Below, piece by piece: positions 40,967 to 42,426 of a DNA stretch of 42,426 bases. A model generated the notes under the pieces. That model was given only the letters and a program-made list of their open reading frames with translations, had not been told where the DNA came from and did no database searches. Every line of letters starts with the position of its first letter. Within the stretch, counting starts at the first letter, position 1. Made by a program: the position numbers and the translations under genes. The stretch lies in contig NZ_FTMO01000024.1 of the NCBI RefSeq assembly GCF_900156025.1, positions 1 to 42,426 on the forward strand, written 5' to 3'. The DNA comes from Allobosea sp. TND4EK4. GTDB lineage: Bacteria; Pseudomonadota; Alphaproteobacteria; Rhizobiales; Beijerinckiaceae.

Positions 40967-42426
40967 GTGAAATTCTTCCCCGCCTCCATCCAGCGCTATC
41001 TGGTCGCCACCATGGCCTGCCTCTGCCTGCCGGGGCTCGGCGCACTGAGCTACATGGCCTATCAGTCGGGTTCCGATGTGACGACCTATATGCGCCTGCA
41101 GAACCTCGTCCAGGCGGACCGAGCGCTTCTGCTGGCCGGGAACGTGATCCGCAACAACCGCGGACAGGTCCAGACGATGATTCTCACGCTCGACGATCCG
41201 ACGCCTGCGATCCGCAAGATCGAGGAAGCCAGCAAGACGGAAATCGCGCACGCGATGACCCGTCTTAAGGAAACGGACCTGTCGAACCGGGCGTCGCTCG
41301 TGGAGGCGGTGCGGAAGCTGGAGGAGGATACCCGGCAGAAGCTGGCCCCGATCTACGCCGAGGCGGCGAAGCCCAAGGCTCAGCGCAGCCTGGCCGTCAC
41401 CATGCCCTGGTACAATGCAGTCGGCGACATCGTCGAGCAGGCCATTCTCAAGGCATCGGACGCAACCTCGACCGCCGCCCGCATGGCCGATCCGAACCTC
41501 GCCGATCTGCAGGCTTTCAAGGCGGCCGGCTGGGACGTGCGGGTCAATTACGGCTCGCAGTGCTCTGTCCTGCGGCCGGCCATCTCCTCGGGCAAGGCGC
41601 TCGATGCCCCACTGCTCAGGGCGGTGGGTGAATTGCGCGGGGTCTCGAATGCGGGGCTGAAGGAACTCGCCCAGCTCGGGGCTCGGCCAGGTGTCGGGAG
41701 CGAGCTCGTCCGCAAGATCGGCGTCATGACATCCGAAGTCGTCGCCGCCAACGCGCAGCTCGACGGGCTGATCGACAAGCTCGGGGGCGGAACGGGTGCA
41801 GTGATTCCCCCGGCCGAGTTCACCAAGCTCTGCAACGGGCCGTTCCAGTCGATCATTGCCGCAGTCACGCAGTCGCTCGACGACATGGTCGCGGTCACCG
41901 AGGAGAAGCTCTCCAGCGCCTGGCTGCGCCTTGGCGTGATCGCTGCCCTTCTCCTCGCTCTGCTCGCGGTTTCCGTGGCGAGCTGGCGCGGTGTCCAGCG
42001 CCGCGTGGCGCGCCCGCTGATCGGGCTCAAGACCGCGCTCGACGGCATGCAGCAGGGCGACTTCGCCCAGGCCATTCCCGCCGCGCCGTCGCCGGACGAG
42101 ATCGGCGCGCTGAGCGGCGCGCTGGAGATTTATCGCGAGAATGCGCTGGCGCTCGAAAACAACCGCCGCGACCGCGAGCTGGCGATGTTGGCCGACGCCG
42201 AGCAGGCGCAGAAGGTGCAGGGACTCCTCAGCGAGGTTTCCACCATCGTGGCCTCGGCCCGGAACGGCGACTTCTCCGGCCATGCCCGCACCGGCGACAT
42301 GCAGGGCCCGCTCAAGGAACTGGTCGAGGGCATCAACGAGATCAACGCGGTTGTGGATTCGGCGACGACGGAGTTTGCCGGGGCGCTTCAGGCGATTGCG
42401 GGCGGGGACCTGACGAGCCGGGTTGA
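40967..42426 (+). CDS. Methyl-accepting chemotaxis protein, N-terminal part (runs off the window)
   Basis: Open to the right edge without stop. GTG 40967 starts VKFFPASIQRYLVATMACLCLPGLG, the first membrane span; ATG 41012 is the alternative but lies inside that span. A helical sensor domain of about 280 residues follows (41100-41920), then a second span (RLGVIAALLLALLAVSVAS), a HAMP domain (RPLIGLKTALDGMQQGDF, DEIGALSGALEIY) and a second HAMP-like segment (SARNGDFSGHA...LVEGINEINAV...AIAGGDLTSRV). The double HAMP layout precedes the signalling hairpin, which is beyond base 42426. Ligand unknown. Confidence 0.85.
   Translation, partial: MKFFPASIQRYLVATMACLCLPGLGALSYMAYQSGSDVTTYMRLQNLVQADRALLLAGNVIRNNRGQVQTMILTLDDPTPAIRKIEEASKTEIAHAMTRLKETDLSNRASLVEAVRKLEEDTRQKLAPIYAEAAKPKAQRSLAVTMPWYNAVGDIVEQAILKASDATSTAARMADPNLADLQAFKAAGWDVRVNYGSQCSVLRPAISSGKALDAPLLRAVGELRGVSNAGLKELAQLGARPGVGSELVRKIGVMTSEVVAANAQLDGLIDKLGGGTGAVIPPAEFTKLCNGPFQSIIAAVTQSLDDMVAVTEEKLSSAWLRLGVIAALLLALLAVSVASWRGVQRRVARPLIGLKTALDGMQQGDFAQAIPAAPSPDEIGALSGALEIYRENALALENNRRDRELAMLADAEQAQKVQGLLSEVSTIVASARNGDFSGHARTGDMQGPLKELVEGINEINAVVDSATTEFAGALQAIAGGDLTSRV

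Overview
The window is GC-rich DNA from an alphaproteobacterium, probably of the Hyphomicrobiales and perhaps Bosea-like. That placement is an inference from codon style, the tRNA sequences, BioY, a DUF1499 protein and a double-HAMP chemoreceptor; no taxonomic marker gene is present. It consists of ordinary chromosome at both ends and one integrated genomic island of about 35.1 kb in the middle.

Island borders. A tyrosine integrase gene (35163-37178, minus) lies next to tRNA-Gln(UUG) (37288-37362, minus). The last 19 bases of that tRNA locus, ctggctggggcgggaggat, occur at 37287-37305 and again, identical, at 2161-2179. I read these as attR and attL of an element integrated into the 3' end of tRNA-Gln. 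Left of attL is an autotransporter gene that runs off the window. Right of the tRNA are tRNA-Pro(CGG), two small membrane or lipoprotein genes, bioY, a metallo-beta-lactamase-fold hydrolase, a DUF1499 membrane protein and the start of a chemoreceptor gene.

Island cargo, left to right. (1) 2367-7065, minus: a decayed pair, an uncharacterised protein and the C-terminal part of a DUF1998-type SF2 helicase that lacks its first motor domain; an IS5-family insertion sequence sits at its 5' side. (2) 8234-16550, plus: a type I restriction-modification operon in the order hsdR - vapB - vapC - hsdS - DUF262/DUF1524 gene - hsdM. A toxin-antitoxin pair and a GmrSD-like gene are embedded in it, and a diverged second copy of the hsdR 3' end lies just after hsdR. 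(3) 16588-18629, minus: a three-gene operon whose main product resembles a Mob/Pre relaxase with the metal-binding histidine motif replaced, followed by a long coiled coil. (4) 18934-22225, minus: a Gabija system (OLD-family nuclease GajA and UvrD-like helicase GajB); gajA seems to lack an ATG, GTG or TTG start. (5) 22460-27426, plus, divergent from Gabija: a complete qatABCD defence operon.

(6) 27652-35110, plus: a non-defence block with an exonuclease I-like DEDDh nuclease, three related proteins of unknown function, a Lon-like AAA+ ATPase without a protease domain and an unknown protein. Four successive genes in this block are each preceded by the same arrangement: stop codon, about 26-32 bases, a GC-rich hairpin, about 60-75 bases, start codon. 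This 'one gene, one hairpin leader' array is the least explained structure here.

The island is thus an integrase-borne defence island with at least three recognisable anti-phage modules (type I R-M, Gabija, Qat), a toxin-antitoxin addiction unit and a decayed helicase locus. All family assignments come from reading motifs by eye; no database search was run.
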